Part shown: positions 16,708-25,307 of the stretch, piece after piece
Layout of the letters: every line of letters starts with the position of its first letter
How positions within the stretch are numbered: the stretch's first letter is position 1
Assembly: GCF_020171285.1 (NCBI RefSeq)
Contig: NZ_JAIUZI010000004.1
Coordinates: 320,832-384,831 of the forward strand
Reading direction: 5' to 3'
Source: Seohaeicola saemankumensis
GTDB lineage: Bacteria; Pseudomonadota; Alphaproteobacteria; Rhodobacterales; Rhodobacteraceae
Length of the DNA stretch: 64,000 nt
Notes under the pieces: model-generated
The model's input: only the letters and a program-made list of their open reading frames with translations
Told to the model about the DNA's origin: nothing
The model's database searches: none
Position numbers and translations under genes: made by a program

Positions 16708-18876
16708 TTAGTTCTGCGGGTCGCGCCCGGCTCTGGCAAAGGCTTCGGGTTTTGGCAGCACGCGCCAGTCGAACCGTTCGACCCAGACGTTGTCGACGCC
16801 CATCGACCCAAAGCTGCCGCGGGTGCCGGGGCGTTCCGACAGGCCGGCGAGGAAATCCTTGACCCCCTGTGCCGCGCCGCCCCGCGTGCCGCCCGCACCG
16901 GGGCCGCAGGTTTCGATCAGCCCCTGCAGGTTCAGCGGCTCGGCGTTTGGCTTGGCCTCGGTCACCACGATGAACATGCGTTCCTCGCCCGCTGAATAGC
17001 CGTCGGGGCAGTCGGAACAGAGCGTCATCTGCGGCCCCAGACGGCGCGCGGCGCGGGTGTCCTCGATATGTTCATAGGCGGTGTGCACGCAAAAGCGCGC
17101 GTCGATGTGGATGCGGTTGACGTCGCGCGCGCCGGCGACGGTCCCTTGGGCGCTGAGGCTGAGCTGGTCGCATTGTTTCAGATCGGCCCCGGCGGGCAGC
17201 GGCTGGCTCTGCCCCTGCACCGGGGCCAGCGCGGCGCGGCATTCGCGGCGTGGCGAGATGCCGGCGTCCGGCGGTGTGAGGTCCAGCGCGCTGACTGCCG
17301 TCAGATCCGCCGAAACCCGCACCGGGTTGGGGTTCAGCAGCGATCCGCCGCCCGATACTGACCCCAACAGCCGCGCCAGCTGTTCGGCGCGCCCGATCCG
17401 GTGCAATGCCTGTTCCAGCGCCTGCGGTTCGGGCGGGACGTTCAGGCCGACGGGCGAGGCGCCGATCACCGCGCGGGGGCCGAACCAGAGCTGGGTTCCG
17501 TCCCAGACGGTTTCGATGTCGAAACCGCCCGTGTCCAGCGCCAGCCGGGTGTCCCCGCCGGCGTTGACGGTGGCGATGGCTGCGTTCAGCGCTCGCGCCG
17601 GTGCGCTGTCGGCGGGCAGCGTCGCGCCGCCCTCGAGCGCGCGGGGCGGCGCGATCCGCACCACCAGATTGACCGGGCGCGCGGCCACCTGGGCAAAGCG
17701 CGCGCTTGGCGGCAGCGTGCCGGATGCGGGGCAGGGGGCGGCGATCCGCGCCTCGCAGTCTTCGGCCACCGGGCGCAGAAAGCCCTGCGACGCGCCGGTA
17801 TCCTCCATCTGCGCATATCCGATCACCGCGTCGGCGGGGTCGGCGGCATCGGCCACCAGCGCCAGGACGGTGCCGTCGCCCAGCCCGTGCACCAGCCCGG
17901 CCATCACCTCGTCGCCCCGCACGGCAAAGCGGCGCAGCCCCTTGGTGGCGGTGCCGCCGAAGGTGGCGGCGTCGATCAGCGTGCCCTCCCACGACGGGGT
18001 CTGCAGGCGCGCCACGCCCGGCACGCTGCCGTCGTTCATGTCGCTGAGGACCGCCTGGAACAGCTGCCGGTAGCTGAGCCCGTCGGCAGAGGCCAGCCGG
18101 GCGGCCAGTTTCGAGGTAAACAGCCCGTACCAGCCGCCGTCGCCGAATTCGACCTCGCGCGCGACCTCGGACGAGCGGGCGGCGTAGAAGGCGAGAAACC
18201 CGCCGGGTGGTTCCGGCCCGTCGTCTTCGATGCGGCGGTCCTCGGCCAGCTGGCTGGGCCGGACGGTGACGCCAAGCGCCGCCGGATCGGCAAACCGCGC
18301 CGCGCTGCGCGGCGAGGACGCGCGCAGGCCTGATCCGGAATGGCAGCTGTCCATCACCAGCCAGACATCGGCGCCGGTGGCCCGGATGCGGCGCACGGCG
18401 CCGCCGATCTCGTCATCGACCAGCGCGTTGGGAATGGTGCCCGCTCCCGGTGCGGCGCGCGCGGTGTCGGCGGGCAGAAACACCTCGTCCAGCCCGTCGG
18501 TCTCGTCGCCGTTCAGATCCTGTTGCCGGGTGCCGTGGCCGGACAGGTGGACATAGACCAGATCGCCCGCCCCGGCGCGGGCCGCCATCTCGTCAAAGGC
18601 GGCAAGGATCGCGGCGCGGGTCGGAACCGTGCCGCCGTCCACACCATCGGCCAGCACCGCGATATCGGTGACGCCGCGCGCGCCCAGCACGTCGCGCAGC
18701 AGCCGCACGTCGTTGGCCGGGCCGCGCAGGTCGTCCAGCCCGATCGCATCGTCATAGTCGGAGACACCGATCAGCAGCGCCCGCGTTTCGGCCATGGCAG
18801 GGGTCATGCCGATGCCGAGCGCCAATGCAATCGCCCCCAGCCACAGATGAATTCGCAGGTTTTCGGCCAAACACAT
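16708..18876 (-). CDS. Exported caspase-family (peptidase C14) protein
   Basis: The 722-residue product starts with a Sec signal (LWLGAIALALGIGMTPAMA). A caspase/metacaspase p20-like domain follows, with RALLIGVSDYDD near 32-43, catalytic H114 in HLSGHGTRQ and catalytic C178 in MDSCHSGSG. The remaining 450 residues match no domain I recognise; they contain a DUF-like beta-rich part and a cysteine-containing region near residues 570-640. It is the first gene of a four-gene operon (caspase, trypsin, rhodanese, CHAT), 44 bases before the protease. Caspase-type enzymes prefer Arg/Lys or Asp, but specificity cannot be read here. Confidence 0.85.
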   Translation of the reverse strand: MCLAENLRIHLWLGAIALALGIGMTPAMAETRALLIGVSDYDDAIGLDDLRGPANDVRLLRDVLGARGVTDIAVLADGVDGGTVPTRAAILAAFDEMAARAGAGDLVYVHLSGHGTRQQDLNGDETDGLDEVFLPADTARAAPGAGTIPNALVDDEIGGAVRRIRATGADVWLVMDSCHSGSGLRASSPRSAARFADPAALGVTVRPSQLAEDRRIEDDGPEPPGGFLAFYAARSSEVAREVEFGDGGWYGLFTSKLAARLASADGLSYRQLFQAVLSDMNDGSVPGVARLQTPSWEGTLIDAATFGGTATKGLRRFAVRGDEVMAGLVHGLGDGTVLALVADAADPADAVIGYAQMEDTGASQGFLRPVAEDCEARIAAPCPASGTLPPSARFAQVAARPVNLVVRIAPPRALEGGATLPADSAPARALNAAIATVNAGGDTRLALDTGGFDIETVWDGTQLWFGPRAVIGASPVGLNVPPEPQALEQALHRIGRAEQLARLLGSVSGGGSLLNPNPVRVSADLTAVSALDLTPPDAGISPRRECRAALAPVQGQSQPLPAGADLKQCDQLSLSAQGTVAGARDVNRIHIDARFCVHTAYEHIEDTRAARRLGPQMTLCSDCPDGYSAGEERMFIVVTEAKPNAEPLNLQGLIETCGPGAGGTRGGAAQGVKDFLAGLSERPGTRGSFGSMGVDNVWVERFDWRVLPKPEAFARAGRDPQN

Positions 18877-18985
18877 TTTTCAATAGTCACTCGCATCAAC
18901 AGGCTTATGATGACACAGAAAGCGGCGATGTGAATAATGAATTCATCGTTCATGCCCGGCGCGCGGTGTCCGGCCGGGATCAGAA
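18877..18985. promoter_or_regulatory. Divergent AT-rich promoter region of the protease locus
   Basis: The 109-base gap between the divergent caspase and hydrolase genes is much richer in A and T than its flanks. It contains the perfect 10-bp palindrome ATGAATTCAT (18937-18946), lying within a wider CGATG...CATCG pair. Both promoters must be here. I could not assign -35 and -10 elements with confidence. Confidence 0.4.
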
Positions 18986-20722
18986 ATGACGGGTGCGGAT
19001 TTGTTTAAGACAGTTGTTGCGGCCTGCCTGGGCCTTGGATTGATGTTACCGACCGGGAACCGGGCGCTGGCCCAGGAGGACCCCGGCTTTGCCACGCTGG
19101 CCTATCTGGCCGAAAGCGACCCGGATGCGGCGCTGGACCGGATCAGCGAGATCCTCGACGGGGTCGAATCCGGCGTCTCGGGCGATCCGCGCGTGGTGTT
19201 CGACCTGTACCGGCTGGCCGCCGACCTGATGATCGAGGGGGGGCAGGTCGATCAGGCCGCCCAGATCATCGCCCGGCTGGCGGGGTTTGCCGCCCAGTTC
19301 CGCGCGGTCCTGGATATCGACCCGGCGCCGATCTTTGCCGAGGCGGCGGCGCTGCTGGAGGATACCGGCCAGCTGCGCGAAGCGCGCGACGTGTTGTTGC
19401 AGCTGCTGGCCGAACAGCGCGCCGGGGCGCGGCCGCCGGAGGTGACCGAAGAGACCCTGGCCGATCTGGCCCGCGTCTCGGACGCGCTGGGCCAGCCGAT
19501 GCCGGATACCGCGACCGCCGGTGTGCAAAGTCTGAAGGACGACCCGACCCGCGGCGAGACCGGCGGGTTCCACGAGGTCGACGTCTATTACGCCACCGAC
19601 CGCGCCCGCAGCGGCAAGCCGGAACCGGCGGAGTTCTATGGCGGCGGACGCGGCGAGCTGGAGCTGGGCGTAGCCACCGTGACCATCCCCGAACAGCACA
19701 CGCCCGGCGTGGTCGAGGCGCCGTCGATCTGGCGGCTGGAATTCCGCGCCGACCCGGCCCGCCACGTGGTGCTGCAAAGCGTGACGCCGCTGGACCCCGA
19801 CAGTTTCTATGGCCGGCTGCAAAGCGAATTCGAAGAGGTGCCCGAGCGCGAGGCCTTTGTCTTTATCCACGGCTACAACGTGCGCTTTGATCAGGCCGCG
19901 CGGCGGGCGGCGCAGATCGCCTACGACATGAACTATGCCGGGGTGCCGATCCTTTATTCCTGGCCGTCGCGCGGGTCGACCGTGGGCTATGTCGCCGATA
20001 CCGCCGTGGTGCGGCTGAGCGGGCGGCGGCTGTCGCGGTTCCTTGAGGATCTGGCGCAGCGATCCGGGGCCGAGACCATCCATATCGTCGCCCATTCGAT
20101 GGGCAACCGGGCGCTGACCGACGCGCTTGAGCTGATGGCGCTGCGATTGGGGCAGCAGGACGGCGATGCGCCGGTCTTTGGCCAGGTGCTGTTTGCCGCG
20201 CCGGACGTGGATGCGGGTCTGTTTGCCGAGATGCTGCCGACGATCCGGCCGCTGGCGCAGCGGCTGACGCTGTATGCCTCGGAAGAGGACTGGGCGCTGG
20301 CGGCCTCGCGCAAGCTGCATGGCAATGCGCTGCGCGCCGGGATGGGCGGCGATTTCACCCTGACCAACCCGGCGATCGACAGCATCGACATGTCCGAGCT
20401 GGGCGACGACATGCTGGCGCACAGCTATTTCGCCGACGACAGCTCGGCGCTGGCGGACATGATGACGCTGTTCTGGCAGAACACCGATCCGGCCGGGCGC
20501 TGCGGGCTGTCCCGGCGGGGCGATGACGCCGCCGACCTGCCGGTCTGGCACTATGATCGCGGCATCTGCGCCGACCGCCAGCTGATCGACGTGCTGGCGC
20601 ATCTGCGGCAGGCGAAGGTATCGTCGCTGGACGAGGCGCGGGTGGTTTTGGGCCGCACCGTGGCCGATGCCGCCCTGGCCGAGAAACTGGAACAGGTGGT
20701 GACGGCGATCGTCGGAAACTGA
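18986..20722 (+). CDS. Exported alpha/beta hydrolase (DUF900 family)
   Basis: The 578-residue product has a signal peptide (VAACLGLGLMLPTGNRALA), an N-terminal helical-repeat region to about residue 180, then a DUF900-type alpha/beta hydrolase domain. The oxyanion segment is VFIHGYNVRF, and the nucleophile elbow AHSMGNRA puts the catalytic Ser at 371. YYATDRARSGK near 204-214 is the typical entry to this domain. It is transcribed away from the caspase-trypsin-rhodanese-CHAT operon over a shared 109-base promoter region, and its exported repeat-plus-hydrolase design resembles its neighbours. Substrate unknown (lipid or ester likely). Confidence 0.85.
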   Translation: MTGADLFKTVVAACLGLGLMLPTGNRALAQEDPGFATLAYLAESDPDAALDRISEILDGVESGVSGDPRVVFDLYRLAADLMIEGGQVDQAAQIIARLAGFAAQFRAVLDIDPAPIFAEAAALLEDTGQLREARDVLLQLLAEQRAGARPPEVTEETLADLARVSDALGQPMPDTATAGVQSLKDDPTRGETGGFHEVDVYYATDRARSGKPEPAEFYGGGRGELELGVATVTIPEQHTPGVVEAPSIWRLEFRADPARHVVLQSVTPLDPDSFYGRLQSEFEEVPEREAFVFIHGYNVRFDQAARRAAQIAYDMNYAGVPILYSWPSRGSTVGYVADTAVVRLSGRRLSRFLEDLAQRSGAETIHIVAHSMGNRALTDALELMALRLGQQDGDAPVFGQVLFAAPDVDAGLFAEMLPTIRPLAQRLTLYASEEDWALAASRKLHGNALRAGMGGDFTLTNPAIDSIDMSELGDDMLAHSYFADDSSALADMMTLFWQNTDPAGRCGLSRRGDDAADLPVWHYDRGICADRQLIDVLAHLRQAKVSSLDEARVVLGRTVADAALAEKLEQVVTAIVGN

Positions 20723-20746
20723 TCGCGCCGCCGCGCCGACCGGGCG

Positions 20747-21235
20747 TCACAACAGCGGCGCGTCCAGAACCAGCGGGTAGATCAGCAGATAGGTGATCAC
20801 CATCCACAGCGCCCCCAGGATGACCGCCCGGCGCAGGGCATGGGTGCTGTAATCCTGCCGCGCGGCCCAGTCCACCACATGGCCGCCGCCGTCGGACGAC
20901 CGGTCGCGCAGGTCCAGCAGCACCGCGCGAAGCCCGCGATAGGCCTCCTGAAAGGCGATGAAGGTCACCAGCGAATTCATCGTGTAAAAAAACACCACCA
21001 GCAACCGCGGGATCGCAAAGGGGTGATCAGCCTGAGCGAGAAAGATCAGAACCCCCACCATCAGCCCGTGGGCGTAGATGACCCGCTGCCACAGTGTGTC
21101 GATCCGCCCGTTCAGCTGCATCGACAGGCTCAGCAGCTCGCTGGTTTTCAGCCGGGTGTCGCTGCCCCCTGGCTGATCCGGGCCCCCTGACTGATCCGGG
21201 CCTCCTGTCTTATCTGATCTGGCGTCGTCTTTCAT
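20747..21235 (-). CDS. Small membrane protein with a repetitive N-terminal linker
   Basis: The 162-residue protein starts with a Gly/Pro/Asp/Gln tail built from about three copies of a GGPDQx unit, then three hydrophobic helices near residues 52-68, 76-95 and 137-157. No family is recognised. It converges on the exported hydrolase gene with 24 bases between stops and may belong to the protease locus, though nothing in the sequence proves that. Confidence 0.55.
   Translation of the reverse strand: MKDDARSDKTGGPDQSGGPDQPGGSDTRLKTSELLSLSMQLNGRIDTLWQRVIYAHGLMVGVLIFLAQADHPFAIPRLLVVFFYTMNSLVTFIAFQEAYRGLRAVLLDLRDRSSDGGGHVVDWAARQDYSTHALRRAVILGALWMVITYLLIYPLVLDAPLL
21164..21216. repeat. 18-bp tandem repeat, about 2.5 copies, inside a gene
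   Basis: Units of GCCCCCTGRCTGATCCGG repeat at an 18-base period and encode the GGPDQx repeats at the N-terminus of the small membrane protein. The third copy is diverged. The in-frame period would let the linker change length by slippage without breaking the gene. Confidence 0.7.
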
Positions 21236-21269
21236 CGCGTGTCACCGGCCCTGCCGCCTGTGGCCGCCG

Positions 21270-21662
21270 CTACAGCTGGCCGGCCTCCTCCAATACCTTG
21301 CGGGCGACGCGGAAACATTCAAGCCCCTGCGGCACTCCGCAATAGATCGCGACCACGTGGATGATGGCGCGGATTTCCTCCTTGGTGACGCCGTTGTTCA
21401 GCGCGCCCCGGCAATGGATCTCCCATTCGGTCATCTTGCCAAGCGCGCCGATCATCGCGAGGTTCATCATCGACCGGGTCTTGGGCTCGATCACGTCATC
21501 GCCCCAGCCAAAGCCCCAGCACCAGGCGGTCATCGCCTCCTGAAAGGGGCGGTTGAAATCATCGGCGGCGGCAAGGTTCTTGTCCACGTAGTCCGCGCCA
21601 AGCGTCGCCTTGCGCTGTTCCAGCCCCTTGAGAAAGAGCGTTTCGTCTAATGTGTCGGCCAA
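21270..21662 (-). CDS. Carboxymuconolactone decarboxylase-family protein
   Basis: The 130-residue protein is PcaC-like, with FQEAMTAWCWGFGWGDD, TRSMMNLAMIGALG and GVTKEEIRAIIHVVAIYCG in the family order. The best start is a TTG at 21662 with AGGGAG upstream; the longer reading to 21833 has no ribosome site. 4-carboxymuconolactone decarboxylase acts in the protocatechuate branch, but no other pca gene is nearby, so this may be a general family member. The redox CxxC of AhpD-type proteins is absent. Confidence 0.8.
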   Translation of the reverse strand: MADTLDETLFLKGLEQRKATLGADYVDKNLAAADDFNRPFQEAMTAWCWGFGWGDDVIEPKTRSMMNLAMIGALGKMTEWEIHCRGALNNGVTKEEIRAIIHVVAIYCGVPQGLECFRVARKVLEEAGQL

Positions 21663-21747
21663 TGGGGTCTCCCTGGTCCTGATCGGTTGCGTTGCGAGCA
21701 GTATAGGCCATCGCGCGCCGGGGCGAAGGCGTGTTTTCCGGTCGCGC

Positions 21748-22251
21748 TCAGCGCAGATCGTCCGGCCGGTGCCGCAGGACGGTGAACCCTTCCTCTGCCG
21801 AGGGGGGAACGAAATGCCGCGAGAGGATCGCAAACTGCGCCTCGGTCACGGCAAAGGGGTGGTCGCCGCTGGCATTTCGGGCGCGCAGCCGGTCCAGGCA
21901 GACCGCGTCGGGCGTGTCCAGCACATGCAGGCAATGGGCGGCGCCGGTGGGCTGTAATATGCCCCGCATCCAGTTGCGGGTGGCGACCGTGTTGGCGGGA
22001 AAGTCGAGCACCACCGACAGGCCCGCGTTTAACAGGGTGCTGACATGCGGCCCCATGGCGGCGCGCAGCCGTTCGGCGCAGCGCGCGTAATCGGCAACCG
22101 AGGCCATCTGGTCGGCGAAGAGCGCCGCCAGCCAGTCGTCTTCGGACACCACGACCGTGCCGGGCGCACGGCCAAGACGCGCGGTCAGCGTCGATTTTCC
22201 GGATGCGGGCTTGCCGCAGAGCATATGCAGAGTGGGAGAAGGTAAAGACAT
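21748..22251 (-). CDS. P-loop ATPase/kinase of the AAA_33 type
   Basis: The 167-residue protein has a Walker A loop CGKPASGKST near residues 12-21, a later EDDW segment and VVLDFPANTVATRNW, as in small cytoplasmic kinases of the AAA_33/zeta-toxin-like superfamily. I use the ATG at 22251; the reading to 22308 adds 19 unsupported residues. The substrate cannot be told. No partner gene is adjacent, and the gene is divergent from gpgP. Confidence 0.75.
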   Translation of the reverse strand: MSLPSPTLHMLCGKPASGKSTLTARLGRAPGTVVVSEDDWLAALFADQMASVADYARCAERLRAAMGPHVSTLLNAGLSVVLDFPANTVATRNWMRGILQPTGAAHCLHVLDTPDAVCLDRLRARNASGDHPFAVTEAQFAILSRHFVPPSAEEGFTVLRHRPDDLR

Positions 22252-22569
22252 GAAAACACCTGTGTCGGGCAGGGGCGCGGCGCGCCGGTCAAGAACGTCC
22301 AAGAACACATACCCGGCCCGCGATCAGGCCGGGCGGGTAATTCGGATCATGGGGACGGGCATGTGCGTTTTCATGGGCAGGTGATGCCACAGGACGCCGG
22401 GTGGGTCTACGGTGGGCGGCTGGTCATTTGCCCAAATAATAGGCGGCGCGCGGGCGTTTTCGCCTTGGTTCGCGTCAAATGGGCAGAGTCCGGGCGTTTT
22501 GGCGGGTGCGCTTGCCGGGCCAAGCTGCCAAAATCGTTCCATGATCGACTGTTCGCGCATGACTACCGC
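22252..22569. other. Intergenic region between the kinase and gpgP
   Basis: This 318-base gap holds the divergent promoters of the kinase and gpgP. Visible structure is a 7-bp hairpin CCCGGCC / GGCCGGG at 22312-22333 and two direct copies of CGGGCGTTTT about 40 bases apart (near 22457 and 22494), which may be regulator sites. An open frame runs through it into gpgP, but its composition and lack of family similarity argue against coding. Confidence 0.4.
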
Positions 22570-23367
22570 ATGACCCGCCCCCCCGCTTTGATCTTTTCCG
22601 ACCTCGACGGCACGCTGCTGGATCACGACAGTTATGACTGGGCGCCGGCCCGCGTGATGCTGGCGCGGTTGGCGCGGGCGGGCATTCCGGTGGTGCTGGC
22701 CAGCTCCAAGACGGCGGCCGAGATGGTGCCGCTGCGCGCCGCGATGGGATTGGGCACGGTGCCGATGATCTGCGAAAACGGCGCGGGCGTGGTCGGGGAT
22801 GCCGTGCCAGATGACGACGGGCTGACCGATTACGACCAGCTGCGCGCCACGCTGGGCCGCATCGACCGGGCGCTGCGCGGCCGGTTCGAAGGGTTCGGCG
22901 ACATGGACCCGGCGCGCATCTCGGCGGTGACCGGCCTGCCGGAGCCCGACGCGCGGCTGGCGGCGCAGCGGCGGTTTTCCGAGCCGGGCCTGTGGCATGG
23001 CGCGGCGGCAGAGCAGGAGGCGTTTGTCGCCGCCTTGCGCGCCATGGGCATCGCCGCGCGCATGGGCGGGCGGTTCCTGACGCTGAGTTTCGGTGGCACC
23101 AAGGCCGACCGGATGGCCAGCATCGCCGCGCGTTACGGCACCCCGCCGACCATTGCGCTGGGCGATGCGCCCAACGACCTGGAGATGCTGCAAAGCGCCG
23201 ATTTCGGCATTCTGGTCGCCAATCCGCACAGCCCGCCGATCCCGCCGCTGCCGGGCGAGGACACAGGGCGGATACGCCGCACATCACGACCCGGTCCCGC
23301 CGGTTGGACCGAGGGTCTGACCGGTTTACTGTCGGACCTGGGGATCGACGATTCACACGATCTTTGA
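22570..23367 (+). CDS. gpgP: Glucosyl/mannosyl-3-phosphoglycerate phosphatase (HAD family)
   Basis: The 265-residue HAD-superfamily phosphatase is of the MPGP/YedP type. The nucleophile motif FSDLDGTLLD is at residues 9-18, followed by the ASSKTAAEM motif near 45-53 and the closing GDAPNDLEML. It would remove phosphate from glucosyl-3-phosphoglycerate to give glucosylglycerate. Its neighbour 18 bases downstream is the matching synthase, which supports the glucosyl rather than the mannosyl assignment. I use the ATG at 22570; the upstream open frame to 22363 has no family residues. Confidence 0.85.
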   Translation: MTRPPALIFSDLDGTLLDHDSYDWAPARVMLARLARAGIPVVLASSKTAAEMVPLRAAMGLGTVPMICENGAGVVGDAVPDDDGLTDYDQLRATLGRIDRALRGRFEGFGDMDPARISAVTGLPEPDARLAAQRRFSEPGLWHGAAAEQEAFVAALRAMGIAARMGGRFLTLSFGGTKADRMASIAARYGTPPTIALGDAPNDLEMLQSADFGILVANPHSPPIPPLPGEDTGRIRRTSRPGPAGWTEGLTGLLSDLGIDDSHDL

Positions 23368-23385
23368 AGACAAGGAACTGACGCC

Positions 23386-24603
23386 GTGGCCGACTTTCAC
23401 CAGAACGGAAACATCGCAACCCTGCACAACCTGCGGGCCAATTCGTCAGAGGCGATGACCCATGCGCTGACCACCTTTGCACAGTTCCGCAAGATCTCCT
23501 TGATCCTGCCGTCGCTCTATTCGGAACTGGAGGCGCCGGCGCTGAAGAATATCGTCGATGAACTGGCGCAGGTGCCCTATCTGCACCGTATCATCATCGG
23601 GCTGGACCGGGCGGATGCCGACCAATACGCCCATGCGGTGAAGTACTTCAGCCGCCTGCCGCAGGAACATGTGGTGATCTGGAACGACAGCCCGCGCCAG
23701 AAGGCGATCGGCGCGCGGCTCGAGGCGATGGGGCTGGGCCCGATCGAGCCGGGCAAGGGCAAGAACGTCTGGGGCTGCCTGGGCTACCTGATGGCCTGTC
23801 AGGACAGCGCCGTGGTGGCGATCCACGACTGCGACATCACCACCTATCACCGCGATATGCTGACGCGGCTGGTCTACCCCGTTGCCAACCCGAATTTCCC
23901 CTACCAGCTGTCCAAGGGCTATTACCCGCGTGTCGGCGACGGCAAGATCAACGGCCGGGTGACGCGTCTGCTGGTCAGCCCGCTGCTGATCGCACTGAAA
24001 AAGGTGATCGGCGACCGCGACTACATCGATTACCTGCGCGCCTTCCGCTACCCGCTGTCGGGCGAATTCGCCATGCGCACCACGATGCTGCCCGACCTGC
24101 GCATTCCGTCGGACTGGGGGTTGGAAATCGGCGTGCTCAGCGAGGCCTGGCGCAACCTGGCTCCGAAATCGGTCTGCCAGGTGGAAATCGCCGATGCCTA
24201 TGACCACAAGCACCAGACGCTCAGCCCCGAGGACGCCACCGCCGGGCTGAACCGGATGTCCACCGACATCTGCAAGTCGATCTTTCGCAAGCTGGCCGCC
24301 GACGGCACGGTGTTCACCACCCATGTGTTCCGCACGCTCAAGGCGACCTACTACCGCTCGGCGCTGGACCTGCTGGAAAGCTATTACAACGATGCCGCGA
24401 TGAACGGGCTCAGCATCGACCGCCACAGCGAAGAACAGTCGATCGAACTGTTCGCCAACAACATCATGCGCGCCGGCGAGATCTTTCTGTCGAACCCGTC
24501 GGAAACGCCCTTTATCGCCACGTGGAGCCGGGTGCACGCCGCCGACCCCGACCTGATGCGGGATATGCTCAAGGCTACTGCCGACGATTACGACGACCTG
24601 TAA
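23386..24603 (+). CDS. gpgS: Glucosyl-3-phosphoglycerate synthase
   Basis: The 405-residue GT81-type glycosyltransferase joins an NDP-glucose to 3-phosphoglycerate. The N-terminal Rossmann part contains ISLILPSLYSE, and the metal-binding DxD-like site is HDCDITTYH. LSGEFAMRT and SDWGLEIGVL match the acceptor region of GpgS enzymes. The start is a GTG preceded by AAGGAAC; no ATG fits. It is cotranscribed with the phosphatase. The product, glucosylglycerate, is a compatible solute typically made under salt stress or nitrogen limitation. Confidence 0.85.
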   Translation: MADFHQNGNIATLHNLRANSSEAMTHALTTFAQFRKISLILPSLYSELEAPALKNIVDELAQVPYLHRIIIGLDRADADQYAHAVKYFSRLPQEHVVIWNDSPRQKAIGARLEAMGLGPIEPGKGKNVWGCLGYLMACQDSAVVAIHDCDITTYHRDMLTRLVYPVANPNFPYQLSKGYYPRVGDGKINGRVTRLLVSPLLIALKKVIGDRDYIDYLRAFRYPLSGEFAMRTTMLPDLRIPSDWGLEIGVLSEAWRNLAPKSVCQVEIADAYDHKHQTLSPEDATAGLNRMSTDICKSIFRKLAADGTVFTTHVFRTLKATYYRSALDLLESYYNDAAMNGLSIDRHSEEQSIELFANNIMRAGEIFLSNPSETPFIATWSRVHAADPDLMRDMLKATADDYDDL

Positions 24604-24611
24604 GGGCGGCA

Positions 24612-24633
24612 CCGCGCCCGGATGCGGGCGCGG
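24612..24633. terminator. Hairpin between convergent gpgS and the next gene
   Basis: A perfect 9-bp stem CCGCGCCCG / CGGGCGCGG with a GATG loop sits in the 44-base gap between two convergent stops. It can fold on either strand. No strong T-run follows. Confidence 0.5.
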
Positions 24634-24647
24634 CGCCTGTTACCCGG

Positions 24648-25181
24648 TCAGGGGTTCAGTTCCTTGTTGCAGGCGCGGGCCGCATCGATCGCCTTGAGGC
24701 TGCCGGTCAGGTCAACGGACAGCGCGTATTCCTTTTCCGGAAAGATGATCATCTGGTAGCTCTTCTTGACGTCTTCCACGAAGTCGGGATTGTCGGTCAG
24801 CACATAGCCGCCGGTGTAGCCGTCGGGCAGGTGTTTGGTCAGCTTGGTCGCGGTGCCTTCGTAGATGTCGTCATGCAGCGCGATAAAGACCTTTTCGTCG
24901 CCTTTCTTGATGCCGATGTCGGCGCGGGTGAAAATGCCGACATAGGCGTGGGCGTGATCCTGGGTCAGGCCCATCTGGATCACGTTCTCGGCCGCGTCGA
25001 CCCGTTCGATCAGGCAGGTGTTGCGGCCGCCGTCGGCGTAGATGGTCCAGCCCTCGACCTCGCCCCATTTCAGAAAGACCGCCTCGCTGCTGGGCAGAAC
25101 GCCCTTGCTCTGGGCCAGCGCCGCCGGGGCCGCAAGGCCCAGGGCCAGCGCCGCGCCAGCCAAAAATCCGCTGAATTTCAT
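24648..25181 (-). CDS. Exported protein of unknown function
   Basis: The 177-residue product has a signal peptide (FLAGAALALGLAAPAALA) and starts at the ATG at 25181 with GGAGAGGA upstream. The mature domain is a small alpha/beta fold with WGEVEGWTIYADGGRNTC and a partner cysteine near the C-terminus (ARACNKE), so one disulfide is likely. I do not recognise the family. It lies between the glucosylglycerate synthesis and phosphorolysis genes, 126 bases after the phosphorylase on the same strand, possibly as part of its transcript. Confidence 0.7.
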   Translation of the reverse strand: MKFSGFLAGAALALGLAAPAALAQSKGVLPSSEAVFLKWGEVEGWTIYADGGRNTCLIERVDAAENVIQMGLTQDHAHAYVGIFTRADIGIKKGDEKVFIALHDDIYEGTATKLTKHLPDGYTGGYVLTDNPDFVEDVKKSYQMIIFPEKEYALSVDLTGSLKAIDAARACNKELNP

Positions 25182-25307
25182 TTTGTCGTCCTCTCCAAAC
25201 ATGTCGCTGCAATTGATGCGATGATATTAGAGCGGGCGCGGGCCGCGTAAACGAGGATTTCGGCCTGAACGGAGGAAAAGGCGCAATCCCGCCATCGCGC
25301 GGCTGTT

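Noticed and set aside
22363..22569. N-terminal extension of gpgP in the same frame
   Set aside because: The family begins at FSDLDGTLLD shortly after the ATG at 22570. The extension is composition-biased intergenic sequence without a ribosome site.
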